Origin: Smittia aterrima
Lineage: Eukaryota > Arthropoda > Insecta > Diptera > Chironomidae
Assembly (NCBI GenBank): GCA_033063855.1
Contig: CP093831.1
Location: 24,056,001 to 24,120,000, forward strand
DNA: 64,000 bases
Direction: 5' to 3'
Shown here: positions 20,637-30,073 of the stretch, piece by piece
How the letters are laid out: every line of letters starts with the position of its first letter
Position numbering within the stretch: the first letter of the stretch is position 1
Translations under genes and position numbers: made by a program
The notes under the pieces: generated by a model
Told to the model about the DNA's origin: nothing
What the model saw: only the letters and a program-made list of their open reading frames with translations
Database searches by the model: none

Positions 20637-21213
20637 AAGGTGAGCATAAATCCTATACGCCATCTAAATACAAATATTTCCACTCAACGATTGTTGATGT
20701 TTAAAGTTAGTTTTTTACTTTTATTTGATGAATTGAGATTAACTTCACGGTAAACAAGCAGTTTTGCAAAGTTTAAAGTCACTGAATTAAAATGCCAAAA
20801 TATAAATACTTAAGCGACGTCGAAAAAGCTGTTATTGATGAAATAAACCAACTACAACTCTCCAAGGCGTTCATAGCAAAAAGATTCAAGAGAAGTCCTC
20901 GCATTGTGTAAAATTATCTGAAAAAACGAGCAGGTTACGGTCAAAAGAAGAAAACAAAGGGCAACTCAAAGATCAACCATCGACAAAAGATTCAAATAAT
21001 TCAACTTGCATCAACCGGAAGATTCACCACAAATGAAATTGTCAATGAACTGAACTTGTTCATCAAGAAGGATGCAGTAGCTAAAATTTTGAAGAAGACC
21101 AGACACTCAAATACACGAAAAATATGCGTCAACCGTTCCTGAAGCCCGAACATGAAAGGGCACATCCCGACTGGGCTAAAAATTACATTCACTGGACGAC
21201 GGAGTGGAAAACG
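20637..21213 (+). mobile_element. Tc1-like transposase fossil
   Basis: From ATG 20792 the frame reads a Tc1-type N-terminal DNA-binding domain (LSDVEKAVIDEI, QLSKAFIAKRFKRS) with one nonsense codon (TAA at the position after RSPRIV). The second helix-turn-helix region follows (NHRQKIQIIQLASTGRFTTNEI). After a frameshift the pre-catalytic motif HERAHPDWAKNYIHWTTEW continues to about 21213, where homology stops before the first catalytic Asp. The tract GGTGAGCATAAATCC at about 20639 resembles a Tc1 terminal repeat. The element is dead: truncated, with a nonsense codon and a frameshift. Confidence 0.8.
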
Positions 21214-21221
21214 ATCCTCAG

Positions 21222-21279
21222 CCACTTTGAATCCAACGTCGACTAAAACTCCATTTTTATTGCAATTGACTGTCGGTGT
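21222..21279 (-). pseudogene. Nuclease gene fragment (58 bp)
   Basis: About 58 bp match the minus-strand nuclease genes (compare 13791-13850), covering the NGVLVDVGFKV segment in reverse orientation. The fragment sits exactly between the Tc1 fossil and the zinc-finger fragment. Confidence 0.75.
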
Positions 21280-21748
21280 GATCCTTGGGAGCCGAATCAC
21301 TGATCATTTGAAAGATCATTCGATGTTTAATTGTGTCATTTGTGAAAAGATTTGCTCAAGCAGAAGAGATCTGAACAATCACAAGAGAGAAAAACACAAA
21401 GATGATCGATTATTTCAGTGCGATTTGTGTTCTAAAATAGTTAAGAAGAAAAATATTCTAAGAAAACATATGGCGATGCATTTGCATGTTTCGTGTCCAA
21501 TTTGCAAAAAGTCTGTGATTAAATCTCATTTAAAAGGTCACAGTAAAAAATTCCATTCGTCAGGACAAACTCATCTAGCTTGTGCCATTATGACGTGTCG
21601 TCAAAGGTTCCAAAACCTCAATGAACTGAAAGATCACGAGAAAATTCATATCGGAATAAAAGTTTACAAGTGCACGAAGTGCGATCATCAAACGACAGTT
21701 TTGAAGGCTATGGAGAAACATATGAAGAGCGAATTTCACCAAACATAA
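21280..21748 (+). pseudogene. Zinc-finger gene fragment (3' part)
   Basis: About 156 residues match the C-terminal part of the C2H2 proteins at 24491, 48697 and 50562, from the ILGSRI-DHLKDHS segment onward: five or six fingers (CVICEK, CDLCSK, CPICKK, CAIMTCRQRF, CTKCDH) ending at TAA 21746-21748. The N-terminus is absent. An open frame from 21152 reads through Tc1 sequence and antisense nuclease sequence into these fingers, so a chimeric 198-residue protein is possible but unsupported. Confidence 0.75.
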
Positions 21749-22137
21749 AAATTCCAATCGAAGTGCGGTAATCAAAGTTGCGTGATATGAAACTACGCCG
21801 ATGCTTATTATAACAAGAAATACGAAAAAACAATAAACAAATGAAATATTAATTCGATCTTTTCGTTGTAGGTTGTCCAGATAAATTGAGTTTGTGTTGG
21901 TTGATGGTGAAATACTCGAACTCTCTGCTAAGCTCAGCATTAAATTTATTTAATTCAATTTAAAACTAGAGAGCACGGTGGATGTCTCCGGCCTGCGGCC
22001 TAAGACACAACCACGCAACCCGCGACGGTCGCTACGCGACCTATACGCCGGTTAAACTCCGGCCCATTTTTTTACAGTTTACCCAACTTATTTTTGGGTT
22101 TGAAAATTATCCAAAATTATCTGGATTATCCGGATAC
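21749..22137. repeat. Repeat-rich stretch with GC-rich hairpins
   Basis: After the zinc-finger fragment there is about 210 bp of AT-rich flank, then at about 21969-22075 a GC-rich island that stands out from its surroundings. It contains GGTCGC-TAC-GCGACC (a perfect 6-bp stem near 22026-22040) and a near-palindrome GGCCTGCGGCC near 21990. The ACTCCGGCCC tract at about 22060 is seen again, inverted, in the hairpin at 24250-24297, suggesting both come from one repeat family. The class is not recognised. Confidence 0.5.
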
Positions 22138-22256
22138 ATGGACAAAAAAAATACTGGATAAATATCCAATTATCCAATTTTTATTTTGTCCGGAAAATGG
22201 ACAAAAATACTGGATAAATATCCAATTATCCAATTTTTATTTTGTCCGGATAATGG
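22138..22256. repeat. Two-copy tandem repeat, about 57-59 bp
   Basis: Two adjacent copies (22138-22196 and 22197-22256) read ATGGACAAAAA...TACTGGATAAATATCC...TTTTGTCCGGA, differing mainly in an A-run. A partial related tract lies just upstream (22100-22137). Confidence 0.8.
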
Positions 22257-22316
22257 CCAAGTCTAGTTGTTACAAGTCAGCACACAAAAGACCAGCTCGC
22301 TAGCTCTCAATTCATT

Positions 22317-22417
22317 ATTATAACTATTTATAACTATTTATAACTATGTATAACTATGTATAACTATTTATAACTATGTATAACTATTTATAACTATGTA
22401 TAACTATGTATAACTAG
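22317..22417. repeat. 10-bp satellite TATAACTATK, left block
   Basis: About ten head-to-tail copies of TATAACTATT or TATAACTATG. The same array resumes at 23891-23965 after the foldback element, so one array appears split by insertion. Confidence 0.9.
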
Positions 22418-22429
22418 AGTTCGTCGGAG

Positions 22430-23880
22430 GACGGGGTTCTCCGGTGCAAACCGGTTTGCAAATTTTGAAAAACTGTTTCCTAAAAAAAAATGACGCATTG
22501 ATTAAAATTGATTTAATTGAAAACTCTTAATTCAAATTCGCTAAAATTTTGATAATTTATTATTTGATAGTTCTTGATTGGAAAACAAGTCGAAATTTAT
22601 GAAAATATATTTTCAACTTTGCGCAAGTGGTCTTCAAAATCGGATTTTCGTAAAAAAAATCATTTGTGCTTGATTCTTTCAACAATAAAACTTTGGTGTT
22701 GATTAAATTGTAAAATATTTTTTACCAGAGTTGTAGAAGACAATCAAGCGCTTCATTTGATGTGCATTATGAGTAAATAAAGCAGGTAATTATAGTAAAA
22801 AATTGGTTACTGGTTGAAAAATACCCTTGAAATCTTGAAAACGCTAAATGAAAACTAAATAAAAAAGTATTTTAAGCAGTTTTCTGAAACAAAAGTCAAA
22901 ATTATTCACAGACCACTAATGTCACCTACTCATGTCATACATCAATGGATTTGTCTTAATGTGTTCTAAAACTTTTTATACATCATGTTTCATTTTTATT
23001 AAGAAATAATCAAGTTTGATATCAAAACATGAGAAAAAGCTTTAAAATTTAAACATTTATGAAGTCGCCAAAAACAATCATTTTCGACGCACTCAAGCCA
23101 AATATGCGTCACACTACCCAGTTCATGGTTTTTTTTAAATAATGTTAGATATCTAACAAAATGGCGTTCACCGAATATGCAGATTTGGTCATCTTCACCC
23201 TCAAATTATAGGTCAAAGTTAAATATTTTTGAAAATTTTCAAGAATTTTCTCATGTTTTGATATAAAATATGAATATTTCTCAATAAAGTTGCAACATGA
23301 TGAATGAAAAAGTTATAGAACACAGTAAGACAAATACATCGATGTACAACATGAGTAGGTGACTTAAGTGGTCTGTGAATAATTTTGACTTTTGTGTCAG
23401 AAAACTGCTTAAAACACTATTTTGTTCATTTTTCATTTAGTGGTTCCGATTTCTGAGGTTATTTTTTATTATAAAAACCTGCTCCACCTTCTTACATTGT
23501 ACATTAAATGAAGCGCTTGATTGTCTTCTACAACTCTGGTAAAAAATATTTTACAATTTAATCAACAGCAAAACGTAATTGATGGAAGAGTTCAAAAACA
23601 AGTGATTTTTTTTAAGAAAATCCGACTTTGAAGACTACTTGCGCAAATTTGAAAATATATTTTCATAAATTTCGACTTGTTTTCCAATCAAGAACTATCA
23701 AATAATAAATTATCAAAATTTTAGCGAATTTGAATTAAGAGTTTTCAATTAAATCAATTTTAATCAATGCGTCATTTTTTTTAGGAAACAGTTTTTCAAA
23801 ATTTGCAACCCGGGTTGCAAACCGGTTTCTCCGCGGAGAACCCTGGTTTGTGGTTGCAACCCGGAAACCGGTTTGCAATC
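22430..23880. mobile_element. Foldback-type non-coding element with ~630-bp inverted arms
   Basis: The left arm (about 22430-23060) and right arm (about 23240-23880) are inverted copies over most of their length, joined by a unique loop of about 180 bp. Examples: TTTTGAAAAACTGTTTCCTA at 22467 against its complement near 23795; the AAGTGGTCTTCAAAATC tract near 22625 against its complement near 23630. The tips carry repeated AACCGGTTTGCAA motifs (more copies at the right tip). There is no transposase, so it would be a non-autonomous element. It sits inside the 10-bp satellite. Confidence 0.82.
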
Positions 23881-23890
23881 ACGACGCACC

Positions 23891-23965
23891 CTATGTATAA
23901 CTATTTATAACTATGTATAACTATTTATAACTATGTATAACTATGTATAACTATTTATAACTATT
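23891..23965. repeat. 10-bp satellite TATAACTATK, right block
   Basis: About seven further copies of the same 10-bp unit as 22317-22417, directly after the foldback element. Confidence 0.9.
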
Positions 23966-24113
23966 AGACCATGTGTATGGGAGGTACCAGAAGGGGAGGC
24001 GCTAGAGTGCTCATTTTCAATAGGGTTTCTCCGAGGAACAATACAAAGTTGCAAACCAAATTTGAGCGCGCTAGCTGCATTGGTTCGAGAGTTATGGTGT
24101 TTACAGACATACG

Positions 24114-24136
24114 CACACACACACACACACACACAC
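24114..24136. repeat. (CA)n microsatellite
   Basis: A run of about 11 CA dinucleotides follows TTTACAGACATACG. A microsatellite tail after such a tract is common at the 3' end of degenerate non-LTR or SINE-like repeats, but I cannot name the family. Confidence 0.85.
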
Positions 24137-24249
24137 GAATCCGGACAGGTTTTTTTTTATTGGTTTTTCTGGCTTTAAACACCATGAAACGTCGAGAAAA
24201 GTGAAATATAATGGTGGTTATATTTTTTTATTTCTTGACCGAAAACAAT

Positions 24250-24297
24250 ACTCCGGGCCCGACAATTTTTTGAAAAAAAATTGTGTGGGCCGGAGTG
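24250..24297. repeat. Long hairpin with GGGCC stems
   Basis: An imperfect inverted repeat: ACTCCGGGCCCGACAATTTT pairs with AAAATTGTGTGGGCCGGAGT across a 4-8 base loop. It resembles the ACTCCGGCCC tract at about 22060 and may be the end of a repeat. The surrounding 23966-24490 holds no gene; its last part is the promoter side of the zinc-finger gene at 24491. Confidence 0.65.
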
Positions 24298-24490
24298 AAA
24301 AAAATTTATTCTGAATTGATATTATTCCTACAACCTTTTGAAGTAGCCAAGGAACTCGAAGAAATTTCAAATCTTCAGGTAAAAAAAAAGAATTTAAATA
24401 TTCTCTAAATAAGCAGAAAAATAATTTGAGACTTCATTTTTAGTTCAGCTCTCAATCAGTTAACATCGCCCGAGAAGTTTTGAAAACGTT

Positions 24491-25777
24491 ATGGAAAGTA
24501 ATTCACAAGAAATGGTCAACAACATCAAACAAGAGATCGACGATACAAAAGTTCTCGATCAGTTCACAGTAGAACCATTTGTGGGGAACATCAAACATGA
24601 ACCAGAAAGACATTTCGTTTTTATTATGCCAGATGATCCTGAACCGGAGATCGACGAAGTGAGAGAAGTGAAAATAATTTTGAGAAAATTTGATCGAAAA
24701 TGGAGGAAACATCCAGCAAAGATGTTTGAATCTTTTTACGTTTGTGACAACTGTGACTATGCAGTTAGAGATTTTGCAAACTTGAAAAAACATTTAAAAG
24801 CTTACAAAACTCTTCGAAAATGCAAAAAATGTTTGTCGATTGGCAAAACTGAAAATCTTGTAAAATGTGGCTTCTGTGATCAAAAATTTGAATGCATAAA
24901 TTGTAAGAAGATTCATATTGGACGTGATCATCGCAAAGGCTCAAATTGGCATTGCACTAAATGTGAATTTAAGACTTTAAGAGAACCAACTTTAAGAAGT
25001 CATTATCATACTCACGTAAAGAAGTTTTCATGCGAGACTTGCAAACAAAACTTCGCACAAAATCTTCAATTGAAATTTCATCAGGAGAATCATCGCCACG
25101 GAGTTTTCGCTAATGAACCCGAAACTAAACATGAATGCAGATCTTGCGTCAAGTCATTTGCATCAGAAAGAGGATTAAATCAACATGAAAGTCGGGTTCA
25201 TAGTAAATTAAAGTTCCATTGTGATATTTGCGGAAAAGTATTTAATACTAAATGCCAGCTGTTAGAACACATGCAAACTCATTTCAAAGTGCCTTGTCCG
25301 ATTTGTCAGCGAATGTTGGTTGGATTTCGGCTTCAAGAACACATTGAGCAGCATTCGGCCAAGACAAAGTTTGAATGCGATGCTTGCGGAAAAATTTACT
25401 TCAGCAAGAGAGATCTGCAAAATCATAAGAACCAAAAGCATGAGATTGAACAAGTTCAGTGCGATTTTTGCTCTAAGATATTTCGAAACAAACGTTTATT
25501 GAGAGTACACATGACAAATCATTTAAAGGTTCCTTGTCCATTGTGCAGAAAGCCATTTAGAAAAGCTCATTTGAAAGGACACATCGAAAAGATTCATTCA
25601 TCAGGAGAGAAATCTTTGGCTTGTAACATCGCAAAATGCATGCAAAAGTTTAAGAATATTAAAGATTTAAAGAATCACAAGAAAATTCACATTGGAAGCA
25701 AAAACTACAAGTGCCCGAACTGCGGTTTTCAAGCCACACAATTGCGTATTATTGAAAGACATAAATGCACATCGTAA
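24491..25777 (+). CDS. C2H2 zinc-finger protein 1 (428 aa)
   Basis: This is probably a nuclear DNA-binding factor. The N-terminal 80 residues carry two IKxE motifs (K13 in NIKQE, K35 in NIKHE), matching the SUMO-conjugation consensus. About eleven C2H2-type fingers follow from residue 85 (CDNCDY, CTKCEF, CETCKQ, CRSCVK, CDICGK, CPICQR, CDACGK, CDFCSK, CPLCRK, CNIAKC, CPNCGF), mostly with canonical Cx2C and Hx3-5H spacing but several lacking the TGEKP linker. There is no visible ZAD domain. The frame is one exon. Paralogues lie at 45301, 48697 and 50562, and fragments at 21280 and 48135. Confidence 0.85.
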   Translation: MESNSQEMVNNIKQEIDDTKVLDQFTVEPFVGNIKHEPERHFVFIMPDDPEPEIDEVREVKIILRKFDRKWRKHPAKMFESFYVCDNCDYAVRDFANLKKHLKAYKTLRKCKKCLSIGKTENLVKCGFCDQKFECINCKKIHIGRDHRKGSNWHCTKCEFKTLREPTLRSHYHTHVKKFSCETCKQNFAQNLQLKFHQENHRHGVFANEPETKHECRSCVKSFASERGLNQHESRVHSKLKFHCDICGKVFNTKCQLLEHMQTHFKVPCPICQRMLVGFRLQEHIEQHSAKTKFECDACGKIYFSKRDLQNHKNQKHEIEQVQCDFCSKIFRNKRLLRVHMTNHLKVPCPLCRKPFRKAHLKGHIEKIHSSGEKSLACNIAKCMQKFKNIKDLKNHKKIHIGSKNYKCPNCGFQATQLRIIERHKCTS

Positions 25778-26068
25778 AAGTTTACATGATAAGCAAATCA
25801 AAATAATTTTTTTTATATAAAACTGTGTCAAAAAAGAATAAATAAATGAAATATTAAAAAAAAAATAAGTCAAAATAAATTTGATCATTTCATTTCTTGT
25901 GATATTAGTAATTCGAAATATAAAATCTACTTCTAATAAGATTTCAAGTGGTAAAATGAAAACTTTGTCGACAATTCGACTCATTTCGCTTTCAACATTC
26001 GAAAAGGTAACTTGAGTTGCTCGTGACATTTCCAAGAATAATTTATTCTTTTCATATTTTAGATCAAA
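25778..26068. other. Zinc-finger 1 to F-box 1 spacer
   Basis: This AT-rich spacer holds the zinc-finger 3' end (several AATAAA signals near 25838-25850) and a likely F-box promoter or leader; TTTCATATTTTAG|ATCAAAATGG before the ATG could also be a splice acceptor of a leader exon. It is repeated at 46276-46568. Confidence 0.5.
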
Positions 26069-27523
26069 ATGGAAGAAATCTCAGCAACAACCGCAACTAA
26101 GTCATTGAAGCGAAATGTTTCCACTGAGGATCCGATCGGTGAGAGCAACTCAGCAGAAACAAAAGCAGAAGTTTTAAATGAAGAACCTCAGAAGAAAATC
26201 ATCAAATCATCTGAGATAGCAACGAATGACTTGGATCCTTTGGAATATTTCTCACGATTTCTCGACATTCCTGAGACGATCCTTCGACATTTGAACGGCG
26301 AAGATTTGATAAAGATTTCCGAAGTGTGTCCGAGTTATTACAATTTCATCGCTACGTCGAAAATTCTTATGTCGAAAATTAAAATTGTCTTCAAAAGATC
26401 TCAAAGTGAATTAGAGAAGGAAGATTTCGATTTGCTGATGAATAGCTCGAGACAATATCAGAATATTGAAATGTTTCGATTAGATAAGCTCGTTAATAAT
26501 GAGAGCTTCGATGATGAAAGAACTCAGACATTTGGATTCTTTGTAGCGAAGACTCATTGGAAAGATGTTGCAGTCAATAATGTTTGCTTTCTAAGTAAAG
26601 GAGCAACTTTTGAATTTTTCTCATCGATCCAATCAACAGTTGAATGTCTTTCTCTTGAAAGAGTCAGCGTAACATTTGACGAAACAATTCCGGAACCAAC
26701 CTTCGAAGCTGTAACGTTCCCCAAGCTCAAACAATTAAAATTATTTAATGTTGACCGAAAGAGTAGATATGCTAAAGAATTCTTGAAAAACGCAGTAGCT
26801 GTCGAGAAATTTGAGTACAGATCTCTATCTCAGCGAACTGCTGACAAAAAATTGACAATGGAAATGTTGATAAGTTTTGTAAATCTTCAAAGTTTGACAC
26901 TTTACGAAAGCAACTATGTTAAAATATTCAAAGATTCTCGTTGGAAACAATTTCAATTCAAGCTAAAGAGTTTGGCAATAATTTCGGATGATTACGATCT
27001 TAAAATTTTTTCTCCTGCTCAATATTACATTTCTTTTTACAAATTTTCGAAGTTTCTTCAAACACAAAGCGATCATCTTGAAGAGTTGACGTTCGATTTG
27101 TATAACAACAAAACCTTCATCAATATGGTCATGAAAATGCCAAAGCTCAAAAGTCTGAGATTAAAGGATTTTATGTATGGATACATGACTAAGATTCAAC
27201 GACAAAATCATCCTTACAACGCTGATCCATTCGAAAAATCTGCAACGGTTACCGAACTCACATTGAAAGGTCGTTTTACACCTGGAAACTACAAACTTTT
27301 ATTGAAGATGATGCCAAATGTAAGAAGACTCAGCATCGGCTCAATTAATCAAGTAACATTTCAACATATAATTGAAATGAATAGAAAGTTTGACGAAATA
27401 AAAATTCACGATTTGAGAGGAATCGACAAAGAGTCGCTGGAGAAAATAAGTTACAAGATATCAACTTTTCCTTTCGACTGTCATTTGGAAATTTGTAATT
27501 GCCTTAAAACTAGTGAAAATTAA
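26069..27523 (+). CDS. F-box protein with leucine-rich tail, copy 1
   Basis: The 484-residue protein has an F-box at about residues 63-97 (FLDIPETILRHLNGEDLIKI then EVCPSYYNFI), the segment that binds Skp1 in SCF ubiquitin ligases. The C-terminal 350 residues show spaced leucine-rich segments (LKQLKLFNV, LQSLTLYES, LEELTFDLY, LKSLRL, VTELTLKG, VRRLSIGS), which usually bind the substrate. The Ser/Glu-rich first 55 residues look disordered. It is single-exon. Copy 2 (46569-48035) is highly similar. The substrate is unknown. Confidence 0.82.
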   Translation: MEEISATTATKSLKRNVSTEDPIGESNSAETKAEVLNEEPQKKIIKSSEIATNDLDPLEYFSRFLDIPETILRHLNGEDLIKISEVCPSYYNFIATSKILMSKIKIVFKRSQSELEKEDFDLLMNSSRQYQNIEMFRLDKLVNNESFDDERTQTFGFFVAKTHWKDVAVNNVCFLSKGATFEFFSSIQSTVECLSLERVSVTFDETIPEPTFEAVTFPKLKQLKLFNVDRKSRYAKEFLKNAVAVEKFEYRSLSQRTADKKLTMEMLISFVNLQSLTLYESNYVKIFKDSRWKQFQFKLKSLAIISDDYDLKIFSPAQYYISFYKFSKFLQTQSDHLEELTFDLYNNKTFINMVMKMPKLKSLRLKDFMYGYMTKIQRQNHPYNADPFEKSATVTELTLKGRFTPGNYKLLLKMMPNVRRLSIGSINQVTFQHIIEMNRKFDEIKIHDLRGIDKESLEKISYKISTFPFDCHLEICNCLKTSEN

Positions 27524-27832
27524 AAATCTGAAATAAATGAACTCAAGTGTTTGTCTCACGTTGAAGTGTTGTTTTTTACTTTCTGATCAAAAAGGATTTG
27601 ATTTCAAATAAAATAAAACAAGAATCGTTTTAATGTTTCTATTCTGTCTTATTCCATTTCTCAGTGATTTCCTACACTTTCCGCTGGTACTGATTAGTGA
27701 TCTCTCAAAGAATATCTGAGCAACACTCTTCCAAGTGGCAGTATCCCCTTGATCAAAGTGTATAAATTCAACTGAAACAGAATATGTAAACATTCTTTTT
27801 TATCGCTTACGCTTGAACAATCAACACTTGTA
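27524..27832. other. Junction between tandem units 1 and 2
   Basis: Homology to the region after F-box copy 2 stops near 27546; DnaJ homology begins near 27842. The approximately 295 bp between is not recognised and contains no gene. It marks the breakpoint of the tandem duplication. Confidence 0.6.
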
Positions 27833-28120
27833 TTAATCCATCACAATCTTTATTTTCTTTTCTGGGTTTCCAGAGATGTTGAACGTTTCGGTTTTATATT
27901 TTCCAGGGCTGCGATTGCCGCGTACTTGGCCGGCTGAGCCAGATGAATCATCTTTAAGACCTTCCTCTCCGTATTGATCGTAAATGTCGCGCTTCTTCTT
28001 GTCAGACAAGATTTTATAAGCTTCAGCGACTTCCAATGTAAGATTTATGTAGGCTTTATTTAACTCTTCATCGGTTGCAGTCTTGGCGACTCCAAGGGTT
28101 CGATAAAAATCCTTTCCCAT
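27833..28120 (-). pseudogene. Truncated DnaJ-1 copy lacking the HPD motif
   Basis: The 95-residue frame starts like DnaJ-1 (MGKDFYRTLGVAKTA) but has a 17-codon deletion (DnaJ-1 residues 30-46) that removes HPD and the loop needed to stimulate Hsp70. A second deletion removes most of the Gly/Phe region, and the frame ends near DnaJ-1 residue 175 with new residues IVMD and a stop at the duplication junction. Both deletions keep the reading frame. The leader intron splice sites are retained upstream, but the heat-shock element array is not. Loss of HPD means it cannot act as a normal J-protein; a dominant-negative or neutral fate is open. Confidence 0.85.
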
Positions 28121-28862
28121 CGTAAATTTCTAAAAAGAGAGTGAAAGGTCAATAAAATGTGAAATTTATTCATCTTTAATCCAAGAGCAGAAGATGCGCA
28201 TGAAGGAAATGAGGAATTGAATAACAAGGACGTCGTCTTTGCGTTTCTAGAAACTTGATAAAAAAAATATTTTTGCTTACCAAAACAATGAAGTCTAAAA
28301 GTTTGTATTTGTTTAATTTCTGGTTTAATTCTAATGACAGTTCTTAACTATTACTTTTTACTAATGCTGATTGCTGTTGATATGCACTTTCAGCAATTGA
28401 ATTTGCCTGAGTTTTGTAAAACGTCAGCTCAATCTCAAATAACTTTTACGAATGCGAACAAAATGTTCGCGCCAGAAAATATGTTCAGAATTTTTCGACG
28501 AGAATGTTCGGGGAGCGAAACTAATTGATTAAGGCTAAAATATTGAATTGCAGGTTTATTTTTAATAAAAATTTTGATTGAATTTATAAAAATAAATGGA
28601 ATTGTATTAAAAATTTCTTTCATAACTTTTGGAAATTAATATTTTGATAAGCAAAAGGCTGCGATTATTTATTTTAGCCAAAATTTAAAATGTCGACTGT
28701 AGAAGAAACGTTTGGGAAGTTGTAGAAACTAAATTCCTGAACACATCAGATGTCTGAATAAAAACTTACTAATCTCATTAAATAAATCAAATTTTATTTG
28801 TTCACATTATCACAAATTGCAATCTTTTCTTTCAAAAATCCGTGTTCACTTAAATAATTACT
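28121..28862 (-). other. Former DnaJ-1 promoter region, unit 2
   Basis: This region is homologous to 5360-6266. The leader and its splice sites remain, but the tract matching the heat-shock element array is reduced: the sequence passes from GGGAAGTTGTAGAAAC directly to TAAATTCCTGAACACATCAG near 28710-28750. The ninjurin poly(A) signal on minus is near 28795. No gene is seen. Confidence 0.6.
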
Positions 28863-29464
28863 TCACTTAATATCTGCTATGTCAAAAACTGAGATGACAA
28901 TGTTGAGAGCGACGCTGATGATTGTGACCATCAAAAGAGTGTTGTTCGCAATGTTTGTCTTCCGATGTTCCTCGAACTTGTTGAGATCGAAATAAATTGC
29001 AAGAATGCACATGATTATCGCTTGCACAACCTGAAAGAGTTCACCAATCAATCCCAAAAGTGGATCATGAAAATATTTCTTTGTGCGAGGGATTAAAATT
29101 TGTTAATTTACAAACTACCTGAAGAATTATTGAGATTGAGATGAGTGTCACAAGAAGATAATAAAAAGTGTTTGATGGTCCAATCGTCATCACTCGTTTT
29201 AGCTGAGCGGCATTTGCAGTCAACAATGCTAAGTCAAGCATTCCTTGAGCCATCGTTTTTCGCGTGGCATAATTGTTGATGTCTAGTTGCGAGACTTTTT
29301 CCGCCTGAATAAACCAAAAGGTCAAACTTGAATCGGAGATAATTGAAGTGGCTTACAAATTTCGTCATTTGAGCTCCATCGGTGTACGTACGCTTTGAGA
29401 TACTTGGAATATCGTTGTCTGGCTCGTAGTCTTCACCATCGAATGCTCGATTTCGGGAACCCAT
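28863..29464 (-). CDS. Ninjurin, copy 2 (three exons, 153 aa)
   Basis: The exons are 29357-29464, 29119-29304 and 28863-29030, with the same phase-0 splice sites as copy 1. The protein differs from copy 1 by a single visible substitution (Ala to Thr at residue 28, in KRTYTDGAQ). The first upstream in-frame leader is slightly changed by a short deletion. Such near-identity next to more diverged flanking nuclease remnants suggests recent duplication, gene conversion or purifying selection. Confidence 0.9.
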
Positions 29465-30073
29465 AACTTCTAATGTTCTACACTCAACTCTCGGCAAAAC
29501 ACTAAAAATTGTCAAAATATTTGAGTTATCGATTCACGAGTGGCCTTATCGAAGTGAAAATGTTATCAGAGGTAGCCTCAATTGTTATTACTTCAGCTAA
29601 GAAACTTTCCTTTGTCCACGAAAAATAAAAACAAAACTTAGAAATAGAAGTGAACTTATCGATATTTCGCCAGTCTACGAAATGAATTACTATTTTACTT
29701 CGTTGTCTGTGGTTTCGTTGTCATGGCGAATAATTCTTCAATTGAATCATTCATGGCTAACAATAGCTTTTTCATTCAATACTCGTAGAGCGATTTTATG
29801 CAATGCAGAATGAAGACTGTAATTAAATGTGATTCTAAATTTTTTATTCAAAGTAGAAACGCGATTTTAGATTGCAGACACCCTCGCGCTGAATAAATAT
29901 GGCATGAAGTCGATGTCGTTCGCTTATCAAGGGTTTTCAGTTATTTTCAAGAAGAAGACTAAATGTTCGTGTGACATATAAACTGATTTAGTCTTTCAAT
30001 TATTTTTTACCTGATTGCTGCCTTCGGAAAAGATCTTTTTTCTTCCTACAGGAAAGTTTTATTTTATTTTTTT
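29465..30073. other. Ninjurin 2 upstream region, no gene seen
   Basis: Counterpart of 6869-7525 with a few small indels. No coding sequence is visible. A palindrome variant TTCCTACAGGAA lies at about 30044-30055. Confidence 0.5.

Larger units (their letters stand above)
4845..27546. repeat. Tandem segmental duplication, unit 1
   Basis: This unit runs from within the DnaJ-1 coding region to just past the F-box 1 stop and has the order DnaJ, ninjurin, nuclease remnants, NACHT(-), nuclease(-), nuclease(+), NACHT(+), zinc finger, F-box. The same order returns at 27842. Inside each unit, the NACHT-nuclease half is itself duplicated in inverted orientation around the divergent promoter. Confidence 0.88.

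Noticed and set aside
22317..23965. CRISPR-like array
   Set aside because: The 10-bp units have no spacers and the context is a eukaryotic satellite.
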